NCBI RefSeq assembly: GCF_001612825.1
Contig: NZ_BDBE01000029.1
Coordinates: forward strand, 310,001 to 374,000
Direction of reading: 5' to 3'
From: Nocardia caishijiensis NBRC 108228
GTDB taxonomy: Bacteria; Actinomycetota; Actinomycetes; Mycobacteriales; Mycobacteriaceae
Length of the DNA stretch: 64,000 nt
A model generated the notes under the pieces. That model was not told the origin of the DNA. It worked only from the letters and a program-made list of their open reading frames with translations, and did no database searches. Shown here piece after piece: positions 50,194-58,785 of the stretch. A program made the translations under genes and the position numbers. Each line of letters opens with the position of its first letter. Position 1 is the first letter of the stretch.

Positions 50194-52287
50194 GTGAATC
50201 ACAAGCCCGCGGATCTGCCCCGCGGACCGCTGCGTCCCATCGAGTTGGCGACCGGGGCGGTGATGGCCGGGCTCACCGTCGGCCTCATCACCGTGGGCTC
50301 GCTGGTGCCGATGGCAGCCGCGTTGCAGCTGGTCGCGGCCGTTCCGCTCGGGCTGCTCGCCCATCGGTACCGGCTGCGGGCACTGGTCACCGCCACTGTC
50401 GCCGCCGGGCTGGTCACCTTCGTCGCCGCGGGCATCATGCCCGCGCTCGGGGTGCTCGGTGCGGCCACTGTCGCCGGGATCGTCGGGATCGTCAAACGGC
50501 GCGGTGGCGGCCTACCCGCCGTCCTGGCGCTCGGGGTGCTCGCCGGGGTCGGCTGGGGGTTGTTCTCGGTGGCGAGCCTGCTGCTGTTCGCCCGCACCAG
50601 GCAGCTGTTCTTCGATGCCATCCGCAGCACCGCCGAGGGCATCAACAATCTCGCCGAACGACAGGCACAGCTCGAACCGCTCGGCCGGATGGCCACCGAG
50701 GCCACCGACGCCGTCCTGCGCTGGTGGTGGCTCTACATCGGCGGCTCGGTGGCGCTCGGCGTGTTCGTGAGCACGCTCGTCTCCTGGTTCGTGCTCGGCT
50801 CGGTGCTCGACCGGCTGCGATGGCTGCCGGGCAGCGACCGGCTCGACGCACCGGCGGACGACCGGCAGATCGCCCCGCTGCCCGTCTCCCTGCACGGCGT
50901 GGGTTTCCGGTACCCCGGAGCCGATACCGACGCGCTCGCCGACATCGACCTCACCATCCGGCCCGGTGAGTTCGTCGCCGTGGTCGGCCACAACGGGTCG
51001 GGCAAATCGACACTCACCCGGGTGCTCGCGGGACGGCCGCCGACCTCGGGTGCCGTCGACCGGCCGGGCTCGGCGGGCCTCGGCCAGCTTGACGGTACCG
51101 CGCTGGTGCTGCAACGACCCGAAAGCCAGACGCTCGGCGTCTCCGTCGCCGACGACGTGGTGTGGGGCCTGCCGCCCGAACTCGCCGCCGAGGTCGACGT
51201 CGACGCCCTGCTCGCCGAGGTCGGACTGGCCGGGATGGGCCGTCGCGAAACCGCCACCCTGTCCGGCGGACAACAGCAGCGTCTCGCCGTCGCCGCCGCT
51301 CTGGCCCGGCGCCCGGCCCTGCTGATCGCCGACGAAGCCACCTCGATGATCGACCCGGACGGCCGCCGCGACCTGGTCGCCCTGCTGGCGCGGCTGCCAC
51401 GGCGCCACGGCACCGCGGTGGTGCTGGTGACCCACCACGAAGCCGACGCGAGCGCCGCCGACCGGGTGCTCCACCTGGCGCAGGGCCGCATGGTCGACCG
51501 GCTCGCGGCCTGGCCACAACCGGTCCGCGATCAGCGCCGCGCCCCGATGGGCGAACCCATCCTCGAACTCAGCGGCGTGCGCCACACCTACAACCGCGGC
51601 ACCCCGTGGGAGGCACCGGCCCTGCACGGCGTCGACCTGTCGGTGCGCCGCGGCGAGGCGCTGCTCGTGGTCGGCGGCAACGGATCGGGCAAATCGACGC
51701 TGGCCTGGATCATCGCCGGGTTGATCGCCCCGAGTGAGGGCCGCTGCGAACTGCGCGGCACCCCGGTCGACAAGCAGATCGGGCACGTCACCCTGGCGTT
51801 CCAGCATTCCCGGCTGCAACTGCAGAAGCAGACCGTCGGCGAGGAGATCGCCGACTGGGGCGGCAAGACCACCGGTTCCGGCGCCGTCGGCCGCGCGCTC
51901 GACGCGGTGGGCCTCGACCGGGCCGTCGCGGCCCGATCGGTCGACGAACTCAGCGGCGGTCAGGCCAGACGGGTGGTGCTCGCGGCGATGGTCGCCAGCC
52001 GTCCCCAGGTGGTCGTCCTCGACGAACCACTGGCCGGACTCGACCCGCAGGGCCGCGCGGAAGTGGTGGAACTGCTTGCCCGACTGCGTGATTCGGGGCT
52101 CACCCTGATCGTCATCTCGCACGATGTCGCCGACGTGTCGGCGGTCTGCGATCGCACGGTCCACCTGGACTCCGGTGTGGTCGTCGAGACCGCGAGACAG
52201 GCCGTCGGCGCCGTCGCCGGGCGCACCGAGCCGCTGTGGCGGCTGGACAACTCCCGCAACGAACCGGGGAACGGAGTGGCCCGATGA
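50194..52287 (+). CDS. ECF transporter: S-like membrane part fused to two ATPase domains
   Basis: 697 residues from GTG 50194. Residues about 15-205 contain six hydrophobic segments (an S-component or DUF2232-like region). Then ATPase 1 (about 225-440: GHNGSGKST, LQRPESQTLG Q-loop, LSGGQQQRL, LIADEATSMID, VTHH) and ATPase 2 (about 455-690: GGNGSGKST, LAFQHSRLQLQ, LSGGQARR, VVLDEPLAGLD, VISHD). It is an energy-coupling-factor importer in which substrate, A and A' parts are one chain. Its TGA overlaps the ATG of the T component. Substrate, probably a vitamin or metal, is unknown; no riboswitch was seen upstream. Confidence 0.9.
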   Translation: MNHKPADLPRGPLRPIELATGAVMAGLTVGLITVGSLVPMAAALQLVAAVPLGLLAHRYRLRALVTATVAAGLVTFVAAGIMPALGVLGAATVAGIVGIVKRRGGGLPAVLALGVLAGVGWGLFSVASLLLFARTRQLFFDAIRSTAEGINNLAERQAQLEPLGRMATEATDAVLRWWWLYIGGSVALGVFVSTLVSWFVLGSVLDRLRWLPGSDRLDAPADDRQIAPLPVSLHGVGFRYPGADTDALADIDLTIRPGEFVAVVGHNGSGKSTLTRVLAGRPPTSGAVDRPGSAGLGQLDGTALVLQRPESQTLGVSVADDVVWGLPPELAAEVDVDALLAEVGLAGMGRRETATLSGGQQQRLAVAAALARRPALLIADEATSMIDPDGRRDLVALLARLPRRHGTAVVLVTHHEADASAADRVLHLAQGRMVDRLAAWPQPVRDQRRAPMGEPILELSGVRHTYNRGTPWEAPALHGVDLSVRRGEALLVVGGNGSGKSTLAWIIAGLIAPSEGRCELRGTPVDKQIGHVTLAFQHSRLQLQKQTVGEEIADWGGKTTGSGAVGRALDAVGLDRAVAARSVDELSGGQARRVVLAAMVASRPQVVVLDEPLAGLDPQGRAEVVELLARLRDSGLTLIVISHDVADVSAVCDRTVHLDSGVVVETARQAVGAVAGRTEPLWRLDNSRNEPGNGVAR

Positions 52288-53024
52288 GCACCGTGTTGTT
52301 GCGGGAAGTACCGGTGGACAGCGTGGTGCACCGGCTGTGGGCTGGCACCAAGATGATCGCCGCGTTCACCATCAGCCTGCTGCTGATGTTCTGGCCGATG
52401 TGGCCGGTACTCGGCGTCATCATCGTCTTCCTGATCGCGATCGCGGTGGTGGCCAGGATCCCGCTCGGCGCGCTGCCACGCCTGCCGCTGTGGTTCTGGG
52501 GTCTGGTCGTGCTCGGCGGGCTGGTCAACATCCCCAACGGGACACGCGGGGTGCTGGTCTACGCCCAGGTGGTCGTCTTCGGTCTGGTGCTGCTCGGTGC
52601 CTCGCTGCTGATCGCGTTCACCACCCCGATGGGTGAGGTCGCGCCCGCGCTGGCCAAGCTCGGCGCGCCGCTGCGCAAGCTGAAGCTGCCGGTCGACGAG
52701 TGGGCGGTGGTCGTCGCGCTCACCCTGCGCGGCCTGCCGCTGCTGCTCGACGAGATCCGGGTGCTGCGCGCGGCCCGCAAGCTGCGCCCGAAGGAGAGCC
52801 TGCTGCACCGCGCGTCCGACGCGAACCCGCTCATCGACATTCTCACCGCGTGCATGGCGGTGTCGTCGCGGCGGGCGGGCGAACTGGCCGAGGCCATCAC
52901 CGCACGCGGTGGCACCGGTATGCTCACCGCCCACCCCAGCGGCCCGACCAGGCGCGATGCCGTGGCACTCGCGATCGTGTTCGCGGTTTGCGCGGGTGCG
53001 CTCGGGCTCAACGCCGCCCTGTGA
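52284..53024 (+). CDS. ECF transporter T component (EcfT)
   Basis: 246 residues. Membrane segments at about 20-55, 60-80, 85-115 and the C terminus; the CbiQ/EcfT coupling helix region ARKLRPKESLLHRASDANPL and ELAEAITARGGTG carries the Ala-Arg-Gly-like motifs that contact the ATPases. ATG 52284 overlaps the previous stop (ATGA), so it is coupled to the S-A-A' gene. Confidence 0.92.
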   Translation: MSTVLLREVPVDSVVHRLWAGTKMIAAFTISLLLMFWPMWPVLGVIIVFLIAIAVVARIPLGALPRLPLWFWGLVVLGGLVNIPNGTRGVLVYAQVVVFGLVLLGASLLIAFTTPMGEVAPALAKLGAPLRKLKLPVDEWAVVVALTLRGLPLLLDEIRVLRAARKLRPKESLLHRASDANPLIDILTACMAVSSRRAGELAEAITARGGTGMLTAHPSGPTRRDAVALAIVFAVCAGALGLNAAL

Positions 53025-53235
53025 ACGATCACGGCTCGCGATAGCGGTTATCTATGAGGAATTTCATGTTTAAAATCTGAATTCCCCTGTGAGACACCAG
53101 CGAGACGACTAGCGTTCAACCCACAACCGAGCTGGACCGCTTTCACGTGCCGACGCTCGCTTCTCGGGGGAAGCAACGAACGCGGCGCCTTCGTTTGGGC
53201 ACGTCTCCTGATGAAAACCAGATGGGAATGTTCAC
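53025..53235 (+). promoter_or_regulatory. AT-rich promoter region and long leader of the exported-protein gene
   Basis: An unusually AT-rich patch (53045-53095, with TAAAAT and TTATCT hexamers) is followed by about 140 nt of GC-rich untranslated leader. A possible -10 is TAAAAT at 53073-53078. Otherwise no gene is visible. Confidence 0.35.
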
Positions 53236-53871
53236 ATGATCATCCGTAAGATCGCCGCGGTCGCCATTCCGGTGCTCGCGGCAGCGCTGGTCGGAACCGG
53301 CGTCGCGAACGCCGAACCGGTGCCACCGAGCGTCGAGTTCCGCACCGAGTTGCACGGCAACACCGTTGTCACCACGCTCACGCACGGCACCTTCTCCGTC
53401 ACCGACGGCGCCGTCCAGGTCCGCGACGAAGCGGGCGCCACCCTGTTGTCGCTGCCGCTCTCGGTGCGCGACGGCGCGCTCGAGTACCCGCTGCCGCACG
53501 CGGTGACCGACGAGGGCCGCAAGCTCGAACTGATCGCCGTGAAGGACGCGGCCCTCGCGCGGCCCAACCTCACCCCGGTGGCCTCGCCCTCGGAAAACTA
53601 TGCGGCACAGGCCAATTTCGCCTCGACCTTCGGCCTGGCCACCGCCATCGGCAGCTTCGTCGGGATGGCCATCGGCGCGGTGATCGGCCTGGTCGTCGGC
53701 GCTGCCGCCGGTGGCGTCGGCGCACTGCCGGGCTTCATCACCGGTGCGTCGGTCGGCGCGATCATCGGCACCATCGTCGCCGGTGGGCCGACCCTGATCG
53801 TCGCGGGCATCGACCTGATCAACACCTTGGCCGCGCCGCCGGGCACCACCCGGTGGGCGCAGGCCGGGTAA
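53236..53871 (+). CDS. exported protein with glycine-zipper C-terminal segment
   Basis: 211 residues. Signal peptide (MIIRKIAAVAIPVLAAALVG...VANA, cut about 27), a beta-rich domain (about 30-115), then two long Gly/Ala hydrophobic segments with GxxxG spacing (about 130-165 and 168-196) that could insert in a membrane as a hairpin. Known only as an actinobacterial secreted or envelope protein type; no function assigned. A strong stem-loop terminator follows. Confidence 0.82.
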   Translation: MIIRKIAAVAIPVLAAALVGTGVANAEPVPPSVEFRTELHGNTVVTTLTHGTFSVTDGAVQVRDEAGATLLSLPLSVRDGALEYPLPHAVTDEGRKLELIAVKDAALARPNLTPVASPSENYAAQANFASTFGLATAIGSFVGMAIGAVIGLVVGAAAGGVGALPGFITGASVGAIIGTIVAGGPTLIVAGIDLINTLAAPPGTTRWAQAG

Positions 53872-53881
53872 TCCCCGAAGG

Positions 53882-53913
53882 CAACGCGCTGGGAGCAAAC
53901 TCTCAGCGCGTTG
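53882..53913 (+). terminator. terminator, exported-protein gene
   Basis: Stem CAACGCGCTG (53882-53891)/CAGCGCGTTG (53904-53913), perfect 10 bp, 10 nt past the stop. Confidence 0.65.
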
Positions 53914-53917
53914 GTCC

Positions 53918-53943
53918 GGCGGGCCGGTGGCGGCCGGCCCGCC
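53918..53943 (-). terminator. terminator, antitoxin-like gene
   Basis: Stem GGCGGGCCGG (53918-53927)/CCGGCCCGCC (53934-53943), perfect 10 bp with 6-nt loop, 8 nt past the minus-strand stop. Confidence 0.6.
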
Positions 53944-53950
53944 GTCGGCC

Positions 53951-54130
53951 TCAGGCCTTGTCGCGCAGCGCGTTCTTCGCCGCTTCCTGAGCCGAGTCGA
54001 CCTGACCGGCGAACTTGCCGCCGGTCTTGTTGTCCACCACGTCACCGGCCTTCTCGATGACGTCGTCGACCTTGTCGGCATGCTGGGAGGCAAGGCCCAT
54101 CGCCTTGTCCGCCAGGTTCTTGAAATCCAC
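53951..54130 (-). CDS. MT0933-like antitoxin-family protein
   Basis: 59 residues from GTG 54130 with GAGGAG 6 nt upstream. Pattern: amphipathic N-terminal helix, HADKVDDVIEKAGDVVDNKT, then GGKFAGQVDSAQEAAKNAL. This is the family of Rv0909/MT0933, annotated as an antitoxin. No Rv0910-like toxin gene adjoins it. It lies just downstream of LigD on the same strand, separated by 74 nt. Confidence 0.82.
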   Translation of the reverse strand: MDFKNLADKAMGLASQHADKVDDVIEKAGDVVDNKTGGKFAGQVDSAQEAAKNALRDKA

Positions 54131-54204
54131 CGCGTACTCCTCGCTGATTCGAACCGGGTACAACGCGATCACCCTAGCAACGCCGCAGCTTTCGCGCGCG
54201 AGCA

Positions 54205-56472
54205 TCATCGTGGCGAACTTGTCACACCGTCCCAGACCGGATGCCACAGGCGGCCCGTGTCGGTCCACGCCTGGAACCGCACGGTTCCCGCGATGCTCGG
54301 GGTGACCCACTCGGAGTCCTTGATCTCCTCGGCCGTCATCTCGTTGGTGAACGGAGATGTCTTGCGGCGCAGCCGACGGAACTGTTCGGCGAGGCGGCGC
54401 TGCTGCTCGTGGTCGAATCCGGTACCCACTCGGCCGACGTAGACGAAGTCGTCGTCGTGCGGGATGCCGAGCAGCAGCGATTTGAACGGCCGGGCGGTGC
54501 TCGGCCGCCACCCGCCGATCACCACCTCCCTGGACCGCCAGTTCCGCTGCTTGATCCAGGTCTGGCCGCGTTTGCCCGGTTGATACACCGAATCGACCCG
54601 CTTGGCGACCACACCCTCCTGGCCCTGCGCACGGCTGAGCTCCATCGCCTCGGCACCGGAACCGCCGAGCCGTTCCGACACGTTCATCGACGGAGCCAGC
54701 CGCCCCAAGGCCTCGAGGACCACCCGGCGGTCGCTGTATTTCTTACGCAGCAGCGAGGTGCCGTCGAGGTACAGGACGTCGAAGGCGACGAAGATCGCCC
54801 GGGCCGAATCCGCTTGCAGCGCCGAGATATCCGAGATGCCGTGCTCGTCGAGGACGACCGCCTCCCCGTCGAGCACCACCCGGTGCCCGGCGAGTTCGGC
54901 GGCCAGCGCGGCCAGGCGCGGATATCGCGCCGTGACGGTGTTGCCCCGGCGGCTGCGCACGGTGACGGCGCCGTCGTCGATCTCGACGATCACCCGGAAC
55001 CCGTCCCACTTGGTCTCGAACTCCCACTCCGGCGGCCGCAACGACTCCACGTCCCCGGCCGTCGCGAGCATCGGCGACAACCCACGGGGAAACGAGCGGG
55101 ACCCGCTGTCGGACAGCACTTCCCGTGCGCCCTGGTCGCGCATGTAGTGCATCAGCCACTGGTCACCCCTGGTCTGGATGAAGGCGTAGCGGCCGCGCAC
55201 CTTCTTGCCGTCGAACTCGACGATCACCTCGTCGTCGCGCCACTTCTCGGTGCGGTAGGTGCCCGAATCCCAGATCGTCATCTCCCCGGCGCCGTACTCG
55301 CCCTTGGGGATGGTGCCGTGGAAGTCGAGGTATTCCAGCGGGTGGTCCTCGGTGCGCACCGCGAGGCGGTTGTGTTTGGGCTCGGTCGGCGGACCCTTGG
55401 GGACCGCCCAGGAGGCCAGCACGCCGTCGCGTTCGAGGCGCACATCCCAGTGCAGGCGGCGGGCGTGATGTTCCTGGATCACGAACCGGTCGTCGGAACC
55501 ACGTTCGGGGGCGGCGGCGGGGACCGGTTCCGGTGTGCGCCCCGGGTCGCGCATGCTGCGGTACCTGGTGAGCGAGTCGGGTCGGGCGGGCAGTGGCGGG
55601 TCGAGGTCGGCCAGCAGGTCGCCGTCGGCTTTCCAGCGGGCGAGTACCTCGTCGAAGCGCAACTGCCGCAACGACTTCCCGTCCTCGATCTCGGCCCAGT
55701 CGCGCGGGGCCGCGGCATTGGGTTCGGTGCGTCCGCGCAGCGAATAGGGCGCGATGGTCGTCTTGGCGGCGTTGTTCTGGCTCCAGTCGAGGAACACCTT
55801 GCCGCCCCGCGCCGACTTCGCCATCGTCGCGGTGACGAGGTCGGGGTGCAGCTTCTCCAGATTGGTCGCCACCTGTTTGGCGACCGTCGACGCGCCGCGC
55901 GAACTCACCGGCCGATCCAGCGGCACGTAGAGGTGAATCCCCTTGCTGCCACTGGTCACCGGAAACGCGCGCATCCCGATCGCGCCGACCATGTCACGCA
56001 CGGCCAGCGCCACCGTGGCGCACTCGACCAGACCCGCACCGGGCCCTGGATCGAGGTCGAACACGATACGGGTGGCCGGTCCACGCTCGCCCGCATCGAA
56101 ACGCCACTGCGGCACATGGATTTCCAGCGCCGCCTGCTGCCCGAGCCAGGCCATCGCCGCCTCGGAATCGATGAGCGGATACACCACCCGGCGACTGGAA
56201 TGCTCGAGCGCGGCGCGGTGCAACCACGCGGGCGCGTGCTCGGGCAGGTTCTTCTCGAAGAAATCGGGGTGGTCCACCCCGTTGGGCCACCGCTTCCTGG
56301 TGACCGCACGACCGGCGATATGCGGCGCGATGGCCTCGGTGATCGCCGAATAGTAGGCGATCACTTCACCTTTGGTGGTTCCGGTGGCGGGGTACAACAC
56401 CTTGTCGAGGTTGCTGAGCTCTACCTCGACGTCCGGTTCACCCGGCGCACCACGGAACTCGCGGCGGGCCAT
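54205..56472 (-). CDS. ligD: multifunctional ATP-dependent DNA ligase D
   Basis: 755 residues, the size and domain order of mycobacterial LigD (polymerase, phosphoesterase, ligase). Polymerase about 1-290: FDLDPGPGAG (catalytic Asp pair), SGSKGIHLY. Phosphoesterase about 320-460: QEHHARRLHWDVRLE (His/Asp catalysis), PKGEYGAG. Ligase about 480-755: ETKWDGFR (adenylated Lys), DGEAVVLD, EGVVAKR, WIKQRNW. It joins double-strand breaks in non-homologous end joining with Ku; no Ku gene is in the window. Flanked by two MT0933-like genes on the same strand. Confidence 0.97.
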   Translation of the reverse strand: MARREFRGAPGEPDVEVELSNLDKVLYPATGTTKGEVIAYYSAITEAIAPHIAGRAVTRKRWPNGVDHPDFFEKNLPEHAPAWLHRAALEHSSRRVVYPLIDSEAAMAWLGQQAALEIHVPQWRFDAGERGPATRIVFDLDPGPGAGLVECATVALAVRDMVGAIGMRAFPVTSGSKGIHLYVPLDRPVSSRGASTVAKQVATNLEKLHPDLVTATMAKSARGGKVFLDWSQNNAAKTTIAPYSLRGRTEPNAAAPRDWAEIEDGKSLRQLRFDEVLARWKADGDLLADLDPPLPARPDSLTRYRSMRDPGRTPEPVPAAAPERGSDDRFVIQEHHARRLHWDVRLERDGVLASWAVPKGPPTEPKHNRLAVRTEDHPLEYLDFHGTIPKGEYGAGEMTIWDSGTYRTEKWRDDEVIVEFDGKKVRGRYAFIQTRGDQWLMHYMRDQGAREVLSDSGSRSFPRGLSPMLATAGDVESLRPPEWEFETKWDGFRVIVEIDDGAVTVRSRRGNTVTARYPRLAALAAELAGHRVVLDGEAVVLDEHGISDISALQADSARAIFVAFDVLYLDGTSLLRKKYSDRRVVLEALGRLAPSMNVSERLGGSGAEAMELSRAQGQEGVVAKRVDSVYQPGKRGQTWIKQRNWRSREVVIGGWRPSTARPFKSLLLGIPHDDDFVYVGRVGTGFDHEQQRRLAEQFRRLRRKTSPFTNEMTAEEIKDSEWVTPSIAGTVRFQAWTDTGRLWHPVWDGVTSSPR

Positions 56473-56523
56473 CGACGTGGCCCGGCGGCGGAGGCCGCGT
56501 CGTCGCGGCCCCCGCGCACCGGA

Positions 56524-56772
56524 TCAGGCCTTCGGTCCCGGATCGGTCGGGGTGGTGCCACCGGTGGCAGGTCCCGCGCCCGGCTGCTGCGGGGGCACGG
56601 CCTTCTTGGCGGCTTCCTTGCCCTTCTCGATCTTGTCGGTGTACTTGCCCTTGGTTTTGTCGTCGATGAAGGTGCCTGCCTTGTCGACCGCATCGTTGAT
56701 CTTGTCCGCGTTCTGCGCGGCGGCCTCCTTGCCCTTACCGAGCAAGCCCTTCAAGGTGTCCACGAGACTCAT
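56524..56772 (-). CDS. MT0933-like antitoxin-family protein, second copy
   Basis: 82 residues from ATG 56772. LLGKGKEAAAQNADKINDAV, DKAGTFIDDKTKGKYTDKIE, KGKEAAKKAVPP is the same family pattern as the 53951-54130 protein; a Pro/Gly/Thr tail of about 22 residues is extra. It precedes LigD by 51 nt on the same strand, so it is probably co-transcribed with it. Confidence 0.82.
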   Translation of the reverse strand: MSLVDTLKGLLGKGKEAAAQNADKINDAVDKAGTFIDDKTKGKYTDKIEKGKEAAKKAVPPQQPGAGPATGGTTPTDPGPKA

Positions 56773-56832
56773 CTGCCGATGTTCCTTTCCCGGTTTCGCG
56801 CGATCGCCCATCGCTGGTCTGAGCCGAAAGGT

Positions 56833-57966
56833 TCACTCCACATCTTCCCACCACGAAACCCGTGGTGGGAGGTCATTCGGAACCACCCGCTCACCCGGCT
56901 TGGGTATCGCGATCGCGGTACCCGCCGCATCGGCCGCCGACACCAGTCTGCGCACCGGTTCGGCCCAGCCGTGGAAAGCGAGGTTGAAGGTCGCCCAGTG
57001 AATCGGGACGAAGAGCCCGTGGCCGGGGTCGCCGAGGCACAGTGCGGCGTGGGCGCGCACCGCTTCCTCGGGGTTCATGTGGACATCGGTCCAGCGCTCG
57101 TCGTAGGCACCGATCGGGAGCAGGGTGAGATCGAACGGTCCGAGCACCGCCCCGGCCTGCGCGAAAGCCTTGGTGTATCCGGTGTCGCCGCCGAAATACA
57201 CCCGCTTGGTCGGCCCGGCCAGCGCCCACGACGCCCACAGCGTGGTGTTGCGGGTCAGGCCGCGACCGGAGAAGTGGCGTGCCTCGGCGCAGGTGATGGT
57301 GAGCCCACGATCGCCCGCCGTGCGACCGAGGGAAACCGAACCGCCCCAGTCCAATTCGATGATGCGGTCATCCGGCACGCCCCACAGCCGCAGGTGCGCG
57401 CCGATCCCGGTCGGCACCACGAACGGTGCGAGCTGGGCGCGGACCAGTTCGTCCACGGTGGCCTTGTCGAGATGGTCGTAGTGGTCGTGGGAGATCACCA
57501 CGGCATCGACCTTCGGCAGGGCGGTCAGCGCACCCGGCACCGGATGCAATCGGGCGGGACCGATCACCGGCGACGGCGAGACCCGCTCGCTCCACACCGG
57601 ATCGGCGAGCACGCGGTACCCGTCGAGTTCGATCAGCGCGCTCGCGTGCCCGTACCAGGTGACGGCCAGGTCCGCGGCCTGCTCGGGCAGCGCGGGCGGC
57701 ACCAGCGGAACCGGTCGTCTCGGCCGCCCGACCCGCCCCTGGGTGAGCCCCGACCACACCAGCGACACCGCCGAACCCGTCGCGATCATCGCGCTGGCCT
57801 CGGTGTTGTGGAAGCGGCCGTCGCGGTAGGACGACTTGCCGAGCGCCGTCGGCGCGATCTCCGAGGGTCCGGCACCGAGCGCCCTCGGCAGGCCCCACAC
57901 GGCACGCCCCACCCAGGCCAGCCCGAGCGCACTCGCCACCGATCCCGCGAACCGGGCCGGATTCAT
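56833..57966 (-). CDS. metallo-beta-lactamase-fold hydrolase (Rv0906/NAPE-PLD-like)
   Basis: 377 residues. Zinc motif ISHDHYDHLD (HxHxDH), further ligands in EARHFSGR, GGDTGYT and IHWATF; the pattern of NAPE-PLD/UlaG-type lipid or phosphodiester hydrolases. An N-terminal hydrophobic segment (about 5-30) may anchor it to the membrane. ATG 57966 overlaps the TGA of the EchA6-like gene (TGATG), so the two are coupled, as are echA6 and Rv0906 in M. tuberculosis. Confidence 0.88.
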   Translation of the reverse strand: MNPARFAGSVASALGLAWVGRAVWGLPRALGAGPSEIAPTALGKSSYRDGRFHNTEASAMIATGSAVSLVWSGLTQGRVGRPRRPVPLVPPALPEQAADLAVTWYGHASALIELDGYRVLADPVWSERVSPSPVIGPARLHPVPGALTALPKVDAVVISHDHYDHLDKATVDELVRAQLAPFVVPTGIGAHLRLWGVPDDRIIELDWGGSVSLGRTAGDRGLTITCAEARHFSGRGLTRNTTLWASWALAGPTKRVYFGGDTGYTKAFAQAGAVLGPFDLTLLPIGAYDERWTDVHMNPEEAVRAHAALCLGDPGHGLFVPIHWATFNLAFHGWAEPVRRLVSAADAAGTAIAIPKPGERVVPNDLPPRVSWWEDVE

Positions 57967-58694
57967 CAGCGCCCCTGGAATTTCGCCGGACGCTTCTCCT
58001 GCCGAGCCAGTCGGCCTTCCTGCGCGTCGTCGCTGGTCCAGGCCGCCGACAGCGCTGTCTCCAGCTGCTCGCTGGCGGGAACGCGGGTGCCGTCGTCGTT
58101 GAGCATGAGCTTCATGGCCCGCAGCGACAGCGGCGCGAGCTGGGCGATCGACTTCGCCCAGGCCTTCGCATCGGCCACGGTGCCGATCTTGTTGGCGAAA
58201 CCGAACGCGTAAGCGTCTGCGGCGCTGACGGTTTCGGCACCGAGCAGGATGGTGCGGGCCGGGCCGCCGCCGATCAGGGCGGCCAGCCGCGCGACGGTCC
58301 ACCGGTCCACCGAGATGCCGAGCTTGGCGGCGGGCACCGCGATGTAGGCGTCGGGCTCGATCACCCGCAGATCCGAGGCGAGCGCCAGCTGCACCCCGGC
58401 GCCGATCGCGCCACCGTTGATCGCCGAGATGACCGGCACCGGCAGGCTCTCGATGGTGTGCAGCATGTCGAGCAGACCGGTCAGGAAGTTCTCGGAGTAC
58501 ACACCCGACAGGTCGGCGCCCGCACTGAAGATCGGGCCACGCCCGGTGAGCACGATCGCCCGCGCCCCCTGGTCGACGGCCTCGAGCACGGCCGTGCGCA
58601 GCTGGGCGACCAGCTCCTCGTTGAGCGCGTTGCGCCGCTGTTCGCGCTGCAGTTCGATGGTGATCACGTCGCCATCGCGGGTCACGCCGAGCAT
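57966..58694 (-). CDS. echA6: EchA6-like enoyl-CoA hydratase family protein
   Basis: 242 residues from ATG 58694, which has GGAGGA 5 nt upstream. Crotonase fold: RNALNEEL, FSAGADLSG, AINGGAIGAGVQLALASDLR (oxyanion hole). In place of catalytic Glu residues it has GISVDRWTVARL; Trp 132 matches, as I recall, Trp 133 of M. tuberculosis EchA6, a non-catalytic acyl-CoA carrier feeding fatty-acid synthase II for mycolates. It is therefore likely a carrier rather than a hydratase. Confidence 0.82.
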   Translation of the reverse strand: MLGVTRDGDVITIELQREQRRNALNEELVAQLRTAVLEAVDQGARAIVLTGRGPIFSAGADLSGVYSENFLTGLLDMLHTIESLPVPVISAINGGAIGAGVQLALASDLRVIEPDAYIAVPAAKLGISVDRWTVARLAALIGGGPARTILLGAETVSAADAYAFGFANKIGTVADAKAWAKSIAQLAPLSLRAMKLMLNDDGTRVPASEQLETALSAAWTSDDAQEGRLARQEKRPAKFQGR

Positions 58695-58785
58695 GAATTC
58701 CTCCACAGAAGTACCGGATCACGTGGTTGTCTTCACTCTGCCACAGTCAGCGGTCGGCGCCCGGTAAGGCATACCATCGGCGACT

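Noticed and set aside
54241..58212. 1323-codon plus-strand frame opposite LigD, MT0933-like and MBL genes
   Set aside because: Antisense shadow spanning several real genes; no domain recognisable.
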